Shown piece by piece: positions 1 through 9,259 of a DNA stretch of 64,000 bases. Origin of the DNA: Streptomyces diacarni. Its GTDB lineage: Bacteria > Actinomycetota > Actinomycetes > Streptomycetales > Streptomycetaceae. How positions within the stretch are numbered: position 1 is the stretch's first letter; each line of letters starts with the position of its first letter. A program made the translations under genes and the position numbers. Below the pieces are notes generated by a model, which was not told the origin of the DNA, did not search any database, and saw only the letters and a list, made by a program, of their open reading frames with translations. The stretch covers positions 1-64,000 of the forward strand of contig NZ_QOIN01000028.1 of assembly GCF_003323715.1 (NCBI RefSeq), read 5' to 3'.

Positions 1-85
1 TGGAGATGACGGGGTTGATAGGCCGGATCTGGAAGCCCAGTAATGGGTGGAGGTGACCGGTACTAATAGGCCGAGGGCTTGTCCA
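1..85 (+). rRNA. 23S ribosomal RNA, 3' end (partial)
   Basis: The first bases match the conserved 3' tail of actinobacterial 23S rRNA, including the stretch GGTGACCGGTACTAATAGG near position 52 and the following GGCCGAGGGCTTGTCC. The gene begins before the window. The exact 3' end is estimated, because the last helix pairs with the 5' end of the 23S, which is not visible here. Confidence 0.93.
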
Positions 86-205
86 TAGAGGCTCGCGTCC
101 ACTGTGTTTGGTTCTGAGACAATAACCGCACTTCTAAATGAAGAGTGTGCTTGTTCGCTTTGAGACTCCGGGACCTGGATCAAAGATCCGGGTGACCCGA
201 TCAGA

Positions 206-325
206 GTTTCGGTGGTCATAGCGTGAGGGAAACGCCCGGTTACATTTCGAACCCGGAAGCTAAGCCTTTCAGCGCCGATGGTACTGCATGCGGGAGCGTG
301 TGGGAGAGTAGGACGCCGCCGAACA
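206..325 (+). rRNA. 5S ribosomal RNA
   Basis: The sequence has the typical Streptomyces 5S start GTTTCGGTGGTCATAGCG. It carries the internal loop sequence around CCCGGAAGCTAAGCC and the 3' strand GACGCCGCCGAAC, which pairs back with the 5' end. The length of about 120 nt fits. It lies about 120 bases after the 23S end, the usual 23S-5S order of an rrn operon. Confidence 0.95.
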
Positions 326-333
326 ATCTTTAT

Positions 334-382
334 GGCCCTTGGCCTCCAGCGTGCATGCGCTGGAGGCCAAGGGCCTTTTTTT
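334..382 (+). terminator. Rho-independent terminator of the rRNA operon
   Basis: A perfect 18-bp inverted repeat (334-351 with 358-375, loop TGCATG) is followed by a run of seven T. This is the only classical stem plus T-run terminator in the window, as expected for the end of a heavily transcribed rrn operon. Confidence 0.95.
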
Positions 383-466
383 GTTTTCTCTCCGCTTTCT
401 CAAAGAGCGTTGTTCCACTGCCTGCGCGAGAATCGTGTACAGGCACCGCAGACAGGAGTCACGTCG

Positions 467-2089
467 ATGTCCCCCAGCTCCTCCGACGACCGCGACCGCC
501 CAGAACGCCGGCCACGGCAGTCCGGCTCCGGCCCGCGCCGCGATGACGCCTCCCGTCCGGGGGGTCCGCGCGGCCCGCGGCGTGAGGACGGCGGCCGCGG
601 CGGCCGCGGTGGGGGTTTCCGCTCCGGCGGTGGCTACCGCTCGGATGACAGGGACGGGCGCGATGCGCGCGGCGGGCGGGGCGACCGTGGCCGGCCTCAG
701 CGCTCCGGCGGCGGCTTCTCCCGCGACGGCCGTTCCCGTGACGGCCGTCCGCGCGATGACCGTCCGCGCGAGGGGCGGGACGAACGCCGGGGCCAAGGGC
801 CCCGGCGCGAGGGTGACCGCGACCGTTCCTTCTCCCGTCGCGACGACCGCCCGGGTGGTTCCTACCGTAGTGACGACCGCGACCGTGACCGCGATCGTGG
901 CTCGTTCCGTCGTGACGACCGTGACCGCGATCGTGGCTCGTTCCGTCGTGACGACCGCGACCGTGACCGGAGCCCGTACCGTCGTGACGACCGCGACCGC
1001 AGCCGTGAGCGCGACTCCTACCGCCGTGACGACCGCGACAGGGGTCGCGGCCGTGAGGGCGACCGCGACAGGGGGCGTCCGCAGGGCGGGCCCGGGGCTC
1101 GGCGGGACGAGGGGCGTGACCGTGGGCGTCGACCGTACGGGGGCCAGGGCGATGGCCGGGACCGTCGGGACGAGCGGCGGGGTGGTTTCCGGCGGGACGA
1201 CGACAGGTCGGGCGGCTTCCGGCGCGGTGGCGGCGATCGTGGGCGGTCGTACGGGCGCGACGATCGGGAGCGGGGCCGCGACCGGCAGGATCGTGAGCCG
1301 TTGCGGCGGCTGCCGATCGATGAGGACGTCACCGGCGAGGAGCTGGACAAGGACGTCAAGCAGGAGTTGAAGAGCCTGCCGAAGACGCTGGCCGAGGACG
1401 TCGCGCGGAACCTGGTGATGGTGGCGCGGCTGCTGGACGAGGATCCCGAGCGGGCGTACGCGTACGCGAAGGTGGCGCTGCGGCTGGCGTCGAGGGTGCC
1501 GTCGGTGCGTGAGGCGGCGGGTTTCGCCGCGTACGCGGTGGAGAAGTACGCGGAGGCGTTGGCGGAGTTCCGTGCCGCGCGCCGGATGACCGGGCTGCAG
1601 CATCTGTGGCCGGTGATGGCGGACTGTGAGCGCGGTCTGGGGCGTCCCGAGAAGGCGTTGGCCATGGCGGGTGAGCCCGAGGTGCGGCAGCTCGACAAGG
1701 CGGGGCAGGTCGAGATGCGGCTCGTCGCGGCGGGGGCGCGGCGGGACATGGGGCAGGCGGACGCCGCGGTGGTGACGTTGCAGAGCCCGGAGCTGGCGTC
1801 CACGTCCGTGCAGCCGTGGACGGCGCGGCTGCGGTACGCGTACGCGGACGCGTTGCTCGAGGTCGGTCGTGAGGACGAGGCGCGTGAGTGGTTCGCCAAG
1901 GCCTTGGAGGCCGATCAGAGTGGTGTGACGGATGCCTCCGACCGGCTCGCCGAGTTGGACGGTGTGGAGTTCATCGATGCTCTGGACGGGGACAAGGACG
2001 GGGAAGACCAGGCCGACGCGGAGGGGACCGCTGGAGGGTCCGCCGGCGGGAGCGGGCGGAGCGGCGAGGGGCAGGCCTCGGAAGGCTGA
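467..2089 (+). CDS. TPR-like protein with Arg/Asp/Gly-rich disordered N-terminus
   Basis: This is a 540-residue protein. The first 290 or so residues are low complexity, rich in Arg, Asp and Gly, with repeated DDRDRDRGSFRR-type units, and are predicted to be disordered. Residues of about 295-510 form helical pairs resembling tetratricopeptide repeats (for example the helices around YAYAKVALRLASR and AEALAEFRAARR). An acidic Gly/Ser tail follows. The ATG at 467 was chosen because GGAG sits 8 bases upstream and the longer reading frame would run back into the 5S gene. The charged repeats look like RNA-binding linkers, and the gene lies directly downstream of the rRNA operon, but the function is not known. 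The next genes converge on it. Confidence 0.85.
   Translation: MSPSSSDDRDRPERRPRQSGSGPRRDDASRPGGPRGPRREDGGRGGRGGGFRSGGGYRSDDRDGRDARGGRGDRGRPQRSGGGFSRDGRSRDGRPRDDRPREGRDERRGQGPRREGDRDRSFSRRDDRPGGSYRSDDRDRDRDRGSFRRDDRDRDRGSFRRDDRDRDRSPYRRDDRDRSRERDSYRRDDRDRGRGREGDRDRGRPQGGPGARRDEGRDRGRRPYGGQGDGRDRRDERRGGFRRDDDRSGGFRRGGGDRGRSYGRDDRERGRDRQDREPLRRLPIDEDVTGEELDKDVKQELKSLPKTLAEDVARNLVMVARLLDEDPERAYAYAKVALRLASRVPSVREAAGFAAYAVEKYAEALAEFRAARRMTGLQHLWPVMADCERGLGRPEKALAMAGEPEVRQLDKAGQVEMRLVAAGARRDMGQADAAVVTLQSPELASTSVQPWTARLRYAYADALLEVGREDEAREWFAKALEADQSGVTDASDRLAELDGVEFIDALDGDKDGEDQADAEGTAGGSAGGSGRSGEGQASEG
850..1010 (+). repeat. In-frame tandem repeats of about 39 bases
   Basis: Near-identical units coding for RDRDRGSFRRDD recur in frame inside the TPR protein gene, and shorter degenerate copies extend to about 1075. 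The units lie in the disordered Arg/Asp-rich part and could change copy number without a frameshift. Confidence 0.8.
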
Positions 2090-2133
2090 CCCCGGCCCGC
2101 ACGGGGTTCCCGCCCCCGTGCGCGTGTGCTGGC

Positions 2134-2178
2134 GAGCAAGCCAAGCAGGTCGAGCAAGCCGAACAAGCCGAACAACGA
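2134..2178. repeat. Short 9-base degenerate tandem repeat
   Basis: Five degenerate copies of a 9-base unit like GAGCAAGCC lie between the end of the TPR gene and the convergent terminator. No coding sense was found on either strand. Confidence 0.6.
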
Positions 2179-2222
2179 GTACGAGGGGCGGCCCCCGGGT
2201 GGGGGCCGCCCCTCGTACTCGT
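2175..2222. terminator. Bidirectional terminator between convergent genes
   Basis: A perfect 22-bp inverted repeat (2175-2196 with 2201-2222, loop GGGT) lies between the plus-strand TPR gene and the minus-strand desD. There is no T-run, as is common for Streptomyces terminators, but the stem is very stable and would serve both directions. Confidence 0.85.
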
Positions 2223-2252
2223 TACGCGCTCTTTGTCACCGCGCGCTCGTGC

Positions 2253-4118
2253 TCACCTGTGCGCGGCCAGCGGGTTCTTCAGGGTGCCGGTGAGCTGGAG
2301 CGCCCCGGCGGGGTCCTGGAGGTCGACCATCTGCTGGTTGTTGCGCAGCTGGAGACGGTTGAGGCAGGAGAGGGCGAACTCGTCGGCGAACAGGTCGTAG
2401 CGTGCGTGGCGCTCGGCCAGGTGCGGGGTGGACTTCTGGTACTCCTTGGCGACGTCGGCGACGGTGGTCCAGAAGGTGTCCTCGTCGAGGATCCCGGCCG
2501 TGTCCAGGACGGGCGCGAGGAAGCGGAAGAAGCAGTCGAAGACGTCCGTGAAGAGGGAGAGGATCTTCATGTCCTCGGGGACGTCGGCGCGGATGCGCTC
2601 GACCTCGGTGGGGAGTTCGGCGTCCTCGCTCATGACGGCGATCTCCTCGGCCAGGTCCTTGAAGAGGGCCCGGCGGGGGACGCCCTGGTCGTCCAGGACG
2701 AGGATGACGTTCTCGCCGTGCGGCATGAACACCAGGTCGTAGGCGTAGAAGCAGTGCAGCAGCGGGGTGAGGTAGGCGGTCAGGTAGGAGCGCAGCCACT
2801 CGGTGGGTTCGAGCCCTGAGCTGTGGATGAGGGCGGCGGCCAGGGAGTTGCCGTCGCGGTCGGTGTGCAGGAGCGAGGCCATGGTGGCGGGCTTCTCGCC
2901 GTCGTGCAGGAACGGGATGGGGCTCTCGCGCCACAGTGCGGCGAGCATCTTCAGGTAGGGGGAGCCCTTGGGGGCGGCTGTCTCGTAGGGGGCGGGGTGG
3001 TAGCCGACGGCGGCGCGTTCGCGCAGGACGCCGAGGCCGGTGGCGCGGAGCGTCTCGTCGCCTGCCACCAGGTCGGCCAGCCAGTCGTTGATGGCCGGGG
3101 TCGCTTCCATGTAGGAGGCGGACAGGCCGCGCAGGAAGCCCATGTTGAGGACGGAGAGCGCGGTCTTCACGTAGTGCTTGTTGGGCTGGGTGGCGTTGAA
3201 GAAGGTGCGGATGGACTGCTGTGCGAGGTGTTCGTCGTCGCCGTGGCCGAGGGGCACCAGGTGGCGCTGGGCGACCTCGGCGGCGAAGGTGACCGACAGT
3301 TTGTTCCACCACTGCCAGGGGTGGACGGGCACGAGGTGGTAGTCGTCCATGTCCAGGCCCTGTTCGGTCAGGGCGGCGGAGAAGCGGCGGAGGGTGGCGC
3401 CGGAGAGCTCGGAGAGGACGAGTTTGTCGTAGGTGAGGTCGGCGCAGGCGGTGAAGGTGGTGCGGTCGCGGCGCGCGGCGAGCCAGATGAGGCGGACGGG
3501 GGCGCCGGTCTCGGGGGCGTAGGCGCGGTATTCGGCGATGTCGAAGCCGAGGCGGCCGTTGTTGGCGATGAAGCAGGGGTGGCCCTCGGTCATGCCGGAT
3601 TCGATGTCCTGGAAGCCGGCGGCGGCGAGTTCGGCCGCGGTGGTGTGGGGCGCCGCGAGTTTGTACGCGGTGCTGGCCAGGGTGGAGCTGATCTCCTCCA
3701 GGTAGACGGGGAGGATGTCGTCGCCGAGGCCGAGTGAGGTCCGCAGTTCGGTGATGAAGGCCAGCGCGTCGAGGGGGAGTTCCGCGCCGTCGTGGTGACG
3801 GCTGATGCTGTCGGCTTCGACCTGCCAGTGGTCGAGGGCGAAGCGGCGGGCGGTGAAGCGGTACTCGGTGGTGCCGTCGTCGGAGCGGACGGCGTACCGG
3901 CGTGCGCCGTTCCCGTGGGACGCGTCTTTCTGCGTGTCCCCCCGCACGTCCCCCTGTTCCGCCTCGTCGAGCGGTGCCGGGGTCAGCAGCCGCTCGTGGG
4001 TGAACTCGGCGAGGGCCTTGCGCACCAGGAGTCGGGTGGCGCGGGCCCAGCGTTCGGGGGTGAGGTGGCTGACGGCCGCGTGCGGCGGGGTGGGCTGCGG
4101 GGTGGTGGCAAGGCTCAT
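2253..4118 (-). CDS. desD: Desferrioxamine synthetase DesD (IucA/IucC family NIS synthetase)
   Basis: This 621-residue protein is an NRPS-independent siderophore synthetase. It would join and cyclise N-hydroxy-N-succinyl-cadaverine units into desferrioxamine using ATP. Family signatures are clear: EGHPCFIANNGRLGF, the HPWQWWNKL block, the block after HLAQQSIRTFFN, YVKTALSVLNMGF, and the C-terminal FhuF-like part ending LQLTGTLKNPLAAHR. The length is slightly above the about 595 residues I recall for DesD. The ATG at 4118 overlaps the desC stop (ATGA), which rules out the longer upstream frame, a shadow of desC. It is the last gene of an iron-regulated operon. I recognise DesD from memory of the S. 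coelicolor protein; substrate assignment is inferred from the whole operon. Confidence 0.93.
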   Translation of the reverse strand: MSLATTPQPTPPHAAVSHLTPERWARATRLLVRKALAEFTHERLLTPAPLDEAEQGDVRGDTQKDASHGNGARRYAVRSDDGTTEYRFTARRFALDHWQVEADSISRHHDGAELPLDALAFITELRTSLGLGDDILPVYLEEISSTLASTAYKLAAPHTTAAELAAAGFQDIESGMTEGHPCFIANNGRLGFDIAEYRAYAPETGAPVRLIWLAARRDRTTFTACADLTYDKLVLSELSGATLRRFSAALTEQGLDMDDYHLVPVHPWQWWNKLSVTFAAEVAQRHLVPLGHGDDEHLAQQSIRTFFNATQPNKHYVKTALSVLNMGFLRGLSASYMEATPAINDWLADLVAGDETLRATGLGVLRERAAVGYHPAPYETAAPKGSPYLKMLAALWRESPIPFLHDGEKPATMASLLHTDRDGNSLAAALIHSSGLEPTEWLRSYLTAYLTPLLHCFYAYDLVFMPHGENVILVLDDQGVPRRALFKDLAEEIAVMSEDAELPTEVERIRADVPEDMKILSLFTDVFDCFFRFLAPVLDTAGILDEDTFWTTVADVAKEYQKSTPHLAERHARYDLFADEFALSCLNRLQLRNNQQMVDLQDPAGALQLTGTLKNPLAAHR

Positions 4119-4696
4119 GCGGGGGTCACTCCTGTGGCGGCCTGGAACTGCTCGCGGGTGCAGAAGCTGAGGAGGGCTTCCTTCTCCGGCTTGGTGAGGG
4201 TGGTCTCGGCGCGGAAGCCGACGGCCTCGTTGAGGGCGTGTACGGCGGTGTTGCGCACGTCGGGTTCGACGACGACGCGGTGGGTGCCGGGGTCGGAGAA
4301 GAGCATCGCCATGACGGTGGTGAGGACGGCACGGGTGAAGCCGTGCACGGCCTCTTGGGTGGGGGCGCACAGGAAGTGCATGCCGATGTCGCCGTCGGCG
4401 TGCGGGTAGAGGCCGGCGAGTTCGACGTGGCGGGGGTCGTAGCGTTCCATCAGGAAGGCGGGTTCGCCGTTGTGCCGGCCGAGGAAGGCGTCGTGGTGGG
4501 GCGAGGCCGCGATGTCCATGAACTCGCGTTCGACGTCGGGGAGTGTCGCGTCCTGTAGCAGGTAGAACGCCGCCTTGGGGTGGGTGACCCAGGTGTGCAG
4601 CAGCTCGGCGTCGGTGAGCGGGTCGACGGGGCGGAGGGAGAAGCATCCCACTTCCGCGTCGGTGCGGGTGAAGACGGTGGCGTCGGCGGTGGTCAC
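4115..4696 (-). CDS. desC: DesC-type N-acyltransferase (siderophore biosynthesis)
   Basis: This 193-residue GNAT-like acyltransferase belongs to the IucB/RhbD/DesC group. In desferrioxamine synthesis it acylates N-hydroxycadaverine with succinyl- or acetyl-CoA. Recognisable parts are [19 protein letters not shown] at the start, [11 protein letters not shown], and the acetyl-CoA binding C-terminal half around [15 protein letters not shown] and [11 protein letters not shown]. The GTG at 4696 is in a GTGA overlap with the desB stop, so the two are translationally coupled. The length matches the family (about 185 residues). Confidence 0.92.
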   Translation of the reverse strand: MTTADATVFTRTDAEVGCFSLRPVDPLTDAELLHTWVTHPKAAFYLLQDATLPDVEREFMDIAASPHHDAFLGRHNGEPAFLMERYDPRHVELAGLYPHADGDIGMHFLCAPTQEAVHGFTRAVLTTVMAMLFSDPGTHRVVVEPDVRNTAVHALNEAVGFRAETTLTKPEKEALLSFCTREQFQAATGVTPA

Positions 4697-6036
4697 AGGG
4701 CGGCCTCCGCGTCGGTGGCGGGCGTGCCGTCGGGCAGGGGGGCGGCGAACTCCTGGAAGGCGATGGACCGCTCGATCGGGTACACCTCGCGGCCGAGCAG
4801 CGCGCGGACGATGCTGGAGTTGCGGTAGGCGGCCATGCCCAGGTCGGGGGCGACGAAGCCGTGGGTGTGCAGCTCCGCGTTCTGTACGTAGATCTCCCGC
4901 CCGGCGGTGTCGACGCTGTAGTCGCGGCGGACGGCGAAGCGTCCGCGCGGGTCCCACTCGATGCGGTCGGCGATCGCGTCGAGGAAGGCGGGGCGCTGGT
5001 AGCGGTAGCCGGTGGCCAGGATGAGGCCCTCGGTGGTGAGGGAGAAGTCGCGCTTTTGTTCCTCCTGGCGCAGCCCGAGCGTGTAGGTGCCGGCGGCCGC
5101 GTCGTAGGAGGCGTCGGTCAGCGCGGTGTTGGTCATCAGCCGGGTGGGGCAGGAGCGGACGCGGTTCTTCTGGTAGAGCAGGTCGAAGATGGCGTCGATC
5201 AGCTCGGAGTTGATGCCCTTGTAGAGGTTCTTCTGCGAGGCGACGAGGTCGTCGCGGGTGTCGGGCGGGAGGGAGTGGAAGTAGTCCACGTACTCCGGCG
5301 AGGTCATCTCCAGCGTCAGCTTGGTGTATTCGAGGGGGAAGAAGCGGGGGGAGCGGGTGAGCCAGTTGAGCGTGTAGCCGTGGGCGTCGATGTCCTGGAG
5401 GAGGTCGTAGTAGATCTCGGCGGCGCTCTGGCCGCTGCCCACCAGGGTGATGCTCTTCTTTTTCTGGAGGGTTTCCTTGGCTTCCAGGTAGCGGGAGTTG
5501 TGGATCAGGTCGCCGCCGAGGTCCTGGCAGGGTTCGGGCAGGTAGGGCGGGGTGCCGGTGCCCAGGATGAGCTTCGGTGCGCGGAAGGTGCGCCGCTCGC
5601 CTGTGGGCAGGTGCTCGGTGTGGACGGTGTAGAGCCCGGCGCTCTCGTCGTGTGCGATGTCGACGACGCGGTGGCCGAAGCGCACGGTGCCGTCCGCGAG
5701 CCGTTCGGCGGCCCAGCGGCAGTAGTCGCTGAACTCGGCGCGGAGCGGGTAGAAGCTCTCGCGTATGTAGAACGAGTAGAGCCGTCCCGATTCCTTGAGG
5801 TAGTTGAGGAAGGAGAACGGCGAGGTCGGGTCCGCGAGGGTGACCAGGTCGGACATGAAGGGCGTCTGGAGGGTGCTGTCCTCCAGCATCATGCCCGGGT
5901 GCCAGGTGAACTCCGGCTTGTCGTCGAGGAAGACGCCGTTCAGGTCCGGTATCGGCTCGGTCAGGCAGGCGAGGCCCAGGTTGAAGGGGCCCAGGCCGAT
6001 GGCGACGAAGTCGTGTACGGGGGCGTCGTGGGTCAC
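4693..6036 (-). CDS. desB: DesB-type cadaverine/lysine N-hydroxylase
   Basis: This 447-residue flavin-dependent N-monooxygenase belongs to the IucD/SidA/PvdA family. It hydroxylates the free amine of cadaverine using FAD, NADPH and oxygen. The FAD motif [10 protein letters not shown] is at about residue 14, the NADPH motif GSGQSAAE at about residue 200, and the C-terminal ATGYR motif at about residue 345. The GTG at 6036 has GGAG 7 bases upstream. The gene is 34 bases after desA and overlaps desC by 4 bases. In this operon the preceding decarboxylase makes cadaverine, so cadaverine rather than lysine is the likely substrate. Confidence 0.93.
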   Translation of the reverse strand: MTHDAPVHDFVAIGLGPFNLGLACLTEPIPDLNGVFLDDKPEFTWHPGMMLEDSTLQTPFMSDLVTLADPTSPFSFLNYLKESGRLYSFYIRESFYPLRAEFSDYCRWAAERLADGTVRFGHRVVDIAHDESAGLYTVHTEHLPTGERRTFRAPKLILGTGTPPYLPEPCQDLGGDLIHNSRYLEAKETLQKKKSITLVGSGQSAAEIYYDLLQDIDAHGYTLNWLTRSPRFFPLEYTKLTLEMTSPEYVDYFHSLPPDTRDDLVASQKNLYKGINSELIDAIFDLLYQKNRVRSCPTRLMTNTALTDASYDAAAGTYTLGLRQEEQKRDFSLTTEGLILATGYRYQRPAFLDAIADRIEWDPRGRFAVRRDYSVDTAGREIYVQNAELHTHGFVAPDLGMAAYRNSSIVRALLGREVYPIERSIAFQEFAAPLPDGTPATDAEAAL

Positions 6037-6070
6037 GTCGGGGCTCCGGGGTGTGGGGAGGTCGTGGGGG

Positions 6071-7591
6071 TCAGGCCTGGGCGGCGCTGAGGGCGGGGGC
6101 GTGGCCGTGGGCGTCGAGGTACCGTCCGGCGTGGCCGGCGATCAGGTCGAGGACGGTGGCGATGTCGGCCAGTGAGGTCTCGGGGTTGAGCAGGGTGAAC
6201 TTGAGGTGGTGGCGGCCGTCGACCACGGTGCCGGCGACGATGGCCTCGCCCGAGGCGAACAGGGCGTCGCGTGCGTGCAGGTTGGCCTGGTCGGTGAGGG
6301 TCTGGTCGGCGCCGGCCCCGTCCGGGTCTCCCGCGGGGACGTAGCGGAAGACGAGGGTGGACAGCTCGGGGGTGACGACGACCTCGAACCTGTCGTCGGC
6401 GTCGAGCAGTTTCCAGGCGTCCGCGGCGCGGTCGACCACCTCGTCGAAGAGTTCGCCCACGGCGTCGGCGCCCATGACGCGCAGGGTCATCCACAGTTTG
6501 AGCGCGTCGAAGCGGCGCGTCGTCTGGATCGATTTGTCGACCTGGTTGGGCAGGCCCTTCTCGACGCTGTGGGTGGGGTTGAGGTAGTCGGCGTGGTAGG
6601 TGACGTGGCGCAGGGTGTCCTTGTCCCTGACCAGGACGGCGCTGGAGGAGACCGGCTGGAAGAACGACTTGTGGTAGTCGACCGTCACCGAGTCGGCGCG
6701 CTCGATGCCCGTCAACAGCGCGCGGCGGCGCCGTGAGGTGAGCAGCCCGCAGCCGTAGGCGGCGTCCACGTGCAGCCAGACGCCCGCCGCCGCGCACAGG
6801 TCCGCGAGGTCCGGCAGCGGGTCGATGCTGCCGAAGTCGGTGGTGCCCGCCGTGGCGACGACGGCCATCACCGTCTGGCCCGCGCTCTCGCAGCGCGCCA
6901 GTTGCTCCGCGAGCGCGTCGGGGCGCATCCGGCGCCGCTCGTCGCAGGCCACCGGGATGACGGCTTCGGGGCCCAGGCCGAGCAGGACCGCCGACTTCTC
7001 GATGCTGAAGTGGCTGCACTCGGAGGTGAGGATGCGCAGCCGCGGCAGGATCTGCGGGGTGCTCGGCGACGTCTCGGAGTTCTTGCGCACCAGCCGGCAG
7101 GTCTCCTCGCGGGCCAGCAGCAGCGCCTGGAGGTTGGACTGGGAGCCGCCGCTGGTGAAGATGCCGTCCGCGGCCCGCCCGAAGCCGATCCGCTGCGCCG
7201 TCCACTCGACGAGGCGGCGCTCGATCAGAGTGCCGCCCGCGCTCTGGTCCCAGGTGTCCAGCGAGGAGTTGAGCGCGGAGATGACCGCTTCGCCGAGGAC
7301 CGCGGGTATCACCACGGGGCAGTTGAGGTGCGCGAGGTAGCGGGGGTGGTGGAAGTAGACGGCGTCGCGCAGGTACACCCGCTCCAGCTCGTCCAGCGCC
7401 TCGCGGGCCGTGCCCAGGGGTTGCTCCAGATCGACGGCGGAGACGGTGGGGGCGAGCTCCGCCGGGGTGACGCCGGTGAAGGGTTGCCCGGCGCCGGCGA
7501 GTTTCTCGGCGACGCGCTCGACACCGTCGTGCAGGGAGCGCCTGTAGTGCTCCGCTGTCCTGTCGTTGAGCAGGTGGGACCTGCTGCTCAT
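6071..7591 (-). CDS. desA: DesA-type lysine decarboxylase (PLP-dependent)
   Basis: This 506-residue group II PLP decarboxylase would convert L-lysine to cadaverine, the first step of desferrioxamine synthesis. The PLP lysine is in VDYHKSFF (K308), the cofactor Asp is in HVDAAYG (D276), and the substrate region contains TSGGSQSN. The ATG at 7591 was chosen because AGGAGG lies 7 bases upstream. An in-frame ATG 18 bases earlier overlaps that ribosome binding site and is unlikely. It is the first gene of the des operon, with an iron box 51-68 bases upstream of the start. Confidence 0.93.
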   Translation of the reverse strand: MSSRSHLLNDRTAEHYRRSLHDGVERVAEKLAGAGQPFTGVTPAELAPTVSAVDLEQPLGTAREALDELERVYLRDAVYFHHPRYLAHLNCPVVIPAVLGEAVISALNSSLDTWDQSAGGTLIERRLVEWTAQRIGFGRAADGIFTSGGSQSNLQALLLAREETCRLVRKNSETSPSTPQILPRLRILTSECSHFSIEKSAVLLGLGPEAVIPVACDERRRMRPDALAEQLARCESAGQTVMAVVATAGTTDFGSIDPLPDLADLCAAAGVWLHVDAAYGCGLLTSRRRRALLTGIERADSVTVDYHKSFFQPVSSSAVLVRDKDTLRHVTYHADYLNPTHSVEKGLPNQVDKSIQTTRRFDALKLWMTLRVMGADAVGELFDEVVDRAADAWKLLDADDRFEVVVTPELSTLVFRYVPAGDPDGAGADQTLTDQANLHARDALFASGEAIVAGTVVDGRHHLKFTLLNPETSLADIATVLDLIAGHAGRYLDAHGHAPALSAAQA

Positions 7592-7641
7592 GAAGTGTCC
7601 TCCTGACACGGACGTGGCACACCGCGCGGCTCGCGCGGTCA

Positions 7642-7659
7642 GGTAAGGCTAGCCTAACC
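7642..7659 (-). promoter_or_regulatory. Iron box (DmdR/DtxR-type operator) of the des operon
   Basis: The 18-bp element GGTTAGGCTAGCCTTACC (minus strand) has 9-bp arms with one mismatch. It closely resembles the actinobacterial iron box built from TTAGGTTAGGCTAACCTAA. Its place just before desA predicts repression by an iron-loaded DmdR1/DtxR-type regulator. Confidence 0.9.
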
Positions 7660-7799
7660 GGGCCGGTCAGTCGGCGTGCAAGGGGGACTCCTCGGTCAGC
7701 CGCGCACCGCTCGGGCAGGGCGGAATTGCACGGCAATGCCCGTATGGGGGAGGGGACGTCGGACGCCGCGGCAGCCGGTGGCCGTAGCGGTTGTGCTGG

Positions 7800-9116
7800 T
7801 CAGTGCGGTGCGTCGGCCAGGGTGCGCAGCACGAGTCCGGTGGCCGGTTTCGGGCCGAACGAAGTGGACTTACGCGGCATCGTGACGCCCTGCTCGGCCA
7901 GCGCCCGCACCCTCTCCTCGACGACAGGCCGCATCAGCACGGCCGTGCCGCCCCGCGCCGCAGCCTGGCTGAGCGCGGCCTCGGTGTGGTGCAGATAACC
8001 GATGTCCGCCGGGGAGTCGGGGACCTGCCAGACGGCGTCCAGCAGCGTCGCGTGCAGGACCGTCGCGTCCAGCTCCCGCCACGCCGCCGGCCGCCCCGCC
8101 GGAACCGTCCGCTCCAGCAGCTCGGGAGCCGGCCTGTCGAGCAGATGGAAGACGCCGTCGCCCGCGCTCAGCAAAAAGGCGTTGCCTGCCGCCTCGTCCA
8201 GCGCGCGCAGCGCCGCCGCCGGCGGCCCTGGGAGCGTGCGCACCCGGAAAGCGCCCCGCTCCCCGCAGCCCTCCCCCGCACGGGAGAGCAGGTCGAGCGC
8301 CTTCTCCAGCGGCAGCCTGGGCAGCACCCGGTGGATGGCCCGCACCTGGAGCGGATAGCGCGCCGTGTCGACCAGCAGCACCAGGCCGTGGTCCCAGGGG
8401 GAAGGCGCGGCGGGGGAGGACGCGGCCCGCTGCCCCTGCTCCTCGCGCAGCCGCAGATACGTCGCCCAGCGGTGGTGGCCGTCCGCGATCAGCGCACGCC
8501 GCACGGCCAGGTCGGCGTCGACCGCCGCGAGCTCGGCCGGGTCCGTGACCGCCCACAGCCGGTGCGAGAAGCCGTCCTCGGTCGTCGTCGCCACCAGCGG
8601 CGGGCGCCGCGTCGCCCGCTCGATGACGGCCGTGGCACCCGTCCTCGAGCCGCTGCCCCGGTAGGAGAGCAGCAGCGGCTCGGGGTTGGCCGCCATCTGG
8701 CGCATCAGCGCGGCACGATCGGCGACGACCTCCGCTATAACGTCCTCGTGGGGCAGCACGATGCCGTCCTCGGGCGGGGTCAGCCGCAGCGCCCCGATGA
8801 GACCGCGCTGCAACAGCTCGCCCTCGCGCTGCTCGTACACGTACAGCGCCGGAAGCGGATCGTGGACCAGTACGCCGTCGGCCTGCCAGCGGCGCAGCGT
8901 CTCGGCCGCCTGGCGGTGCCGCACCTCGGGGTCCGCGGCCTGGGGGAGGATGAGCCGCACGATGTTGTACGGGTCGGCCGTCTCCAGCTGCCGCAGCCCG
9001 TCCGGCCTGACCACCACGTCGTACGGCGGGGAGGTCACGGCAGCGAGGCTGCTGACCTTCTCCGGCGCGTAGCGCAGTCCCCGGAACGGAGCGAGTCGAA
9101 GGCCTCGGGCGGTCAT
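7800..9116 (-). CDS. DUF1015 family protein
   Basis: This 438-residue protein is recognised as DUF1015 by its N-terminal block LAPFRGLRYAPEKV followed by TSPPYDVV. It also has RADL-like internal motifs and the conserved IADGHHRWATYL segment near the middle. The family has no firmly established biochemical function. The ATG at 9116 is followed directly by the conserved N-terminus, whereas upstream in-frame sequence is compositionally unlike protein. It diverges from the HAD gene, with about 140 bases between the starts. No iron box precedes it, so it is probably unrelated to the siderophore genes around it. Confidence 0.85.
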   Translation of the reverse strand: MTARGLRLAPFRGLRYAPEKVSSLAAVTSPPYDVVVRPDGLRQLETADPYNIVRLILPQAADPEVRHRQAAETLRRWQADGVLVHDPLPALYVYEQREGELLQRGLIGALRLTPPEDGIVLPHEDVIAEVVADRAALMRQMAANPEPLLLSYRGSGSRTGATAVIERATRRPPLVATTTEDGFSHRLWAVTDPAELAAVDADLAVRRALIADGHHRWATYLRLREEQGQRAASSPAAPSPWDHGLVLLVDTARYPLQVRAIHRVLPRLPLEKALDLLSRAGEGCGERGAFRVRTLPGPPAAALRALDEAAGNAFLLSAGDGVFHLLDRPAPELLERTVPAGRPAAWRELDATVLHATLLDAVWQVPDSPADIGYLHHTEAALSQAAARGGTAVLMRPVVEERVRALAEQGVTMPRKSTSFGPKPATGLVLRTLADAPH

Positions 9117-9259
9117 CCGTGCATCGTATGACGGTGCCCGGTGGCGCCGGGAGTGGGGCACAGGGGGCGCGCGGTGGCGGGGCCCGGTGGGACGTGGGAG
9201 AGGATTCCAGACGGCGCCGAGGCGAAGGCGCCCGGAGCACCACGAGAAAGCGAGCCCCC

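Noticed and set aside
850..1010. Direct repeats of about 39 bases resembling a CRISPR array
   Set aside because: There are no unique spacers; the repeats are contiguous, in frame and part of a protein-coding gene.
269..1603. A 444-residue antisense frame rich in Thr, Val and Ala opposite the TPR gene
   Set aside because: Its repeats are the complement of the Arg/Asp repeats, and the real gene has a ribosome binding site and a TPR core.
2253..4646. A longer desD reading frame giving a 797-residue product
   Set aside because: The first 176 residues are the shadow frame of desC. The ATG at 4118 overlaps the desC stop and begins the conserved DesD sequence.
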